Positions 63,706-64,000 of a DNA stretch of 64,000 nt are shown piece by piece. The stretch covers positions 1 to 64,000 of the forward strand of contig JBNKGL010000003.1 in NCBI GenBank assembly GCA_050289805.1, in the 5' to 3' direction. A program made the position numbers and the translations under genes. The stretch is from JAUILA01 sp050289805. Its GTDB lineage: Bacteria > Bacteroidota > Bacteroidia > Cytophagales > Cyclobacteriaceae. The notes beneath the pieces were generated by a model. It was not told where the DNA came from and ran no database searches. It was given only the letters and a program-made list of their open reading frames with translations. Within the stretch, counting starts at the first letter, position 1. Each line of letters opens with the position of its first letter.

Positions 63706-64000
63706 ATGATAGAGGTAAAAGAAACAGGAATAGAAGGATTGGTTGAAATCATACCGGCATTATTCAGCGATAGCCGAGGATTTTTTACCGAAATATATAA
63801 CCGACAGAATTTTGAGAAAGCAGGAATTACAACGGAATTCGTGCAGGACAACCTCTCCTTTTCTGTGAAGGGCGTTATCAGGGGCTTACATCTTCAATAC
63901 CCGCCTCATGCACAGGCCAAATTTGTAAGAGTAGTTAAAGGTCGTGTTTTGGACACCGTGGTGGATATACGTCCCGGATCAAAAACTTATGGGAGAGTTT
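63706..64000 (+). CDS. rfbC: dTDP-4-dehydrorhamnose 3,5-epimerase (partial, cut by the window end)
   Basis: The first 98 codons are present. The N-terminus IEGLVEIIPALFSDSRGFFTEIYNR and then QDNLSFSVKGVIRGLHLQ are hallmarks of RfbC, including the catalytic His in RGLHLQ. VVKGRVLDTVVDIRPGS follows. The enzyme makes dTDP-L-rhamnose precursor. The rest of the gene and of the locus lie beyond 64000. Confidence 0.93.
   Translation, partial: MIEVKETGIEGLVEIIPALFSDSRGFFTEIYNRQNFEKAGITTEFVQDNLSFSVKGVIRGLHLQYPPHAQAKFVRVVKGRVLDTVVDIRPGSKTYGRV

Overview
The window comes from a Bacteroidota genome, most likely a free-living member of Cytophagales; the rank is inferred. The signs are a SusC/SusD pair, a very large S8 protease ending in a type IX secretion sorting domain, many Bacteroidota-only families, several TAnnTTTG promoter boxes, and start sites preceded by A-rich sequence rather than strong Shine-Dalgarno sites. 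Gene density is high. No transposase, prophage or CRISPR array was seen. The left edge carries an array of four ~105-130 bp repeats, and the right edge runs off inside rfbC.

Region by region. 1-593: repeat array and the terminator of lpxB. 594-2101: lpxB and a QueD/PTPS-family gene, overlapped ATGA. 2311-6479: secreted S8 protease plus a small exported protein. 6606-11872: susC-susD-lipoprotein operon without carbohydrate-active enzymes. 12051-20427: PorE-like OmpA protein, folD-lepA, DUF4924, an operon of TerB-like protein, methyltransferase and amidohydrolase, and an AcpH-like gene. 20420-36279: VPS10/BNR protein, thiL, a previously easy-to-miss 56-aa lipoprotein, mce, an IscA-type protein, a 1228-aa composite outer-membrane protein, RidA, pepP, a second S8 protease, an ABC-F ATPase and a zinc phospholipase/nuclease-fold protein. 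36322-42827: housekeeping run rpsT, radC, DUF1684, pheT, a ZapB-like coiled coil, zapA, a structured inter-cistronic RNA, and rny. 42920-50648: TonB-type protein, exported esterase, GNAT, GreA-like factor, acyl-ACP thioesterase, monooxygenase, membrane proteins and a class III cyclase. 50825-50896: tRNA-Arg(CCU). 51059-57182: small stress-type proteins (CsbD, YdaT-like, DUF2383-like) next to a compact signalling block: single-domain receiver, soluble hybrid kinase, sigma-54 activator, soluble kinase, TonB-type protein. 57293-60716: intradiol dioxygenase-like protein, two tiny DNA-binding proteins and a TPR histidine kinase. 60821-64000: SRPBCC protein, hflX, and the start of a surface-polysaccharide locus.

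The most unusual items are the composite protein at 26247-29933 (degenerate calcineurin-like phosphoesterase, then a CotH/HipA-like kinase-fold segment, then an Omp85-type barrel), the S8 protease with Glu at the catalytic Asp position, the signalling block with a near-identical 17-nt element upstream of csbD and of the TonB-type gene, the histidine kinase transcribed with a ribbon-helix-helix protein instead of a response regulator, and a striking habit of convergent genes to overlap or abut at their 3' ends with no room for terminators.
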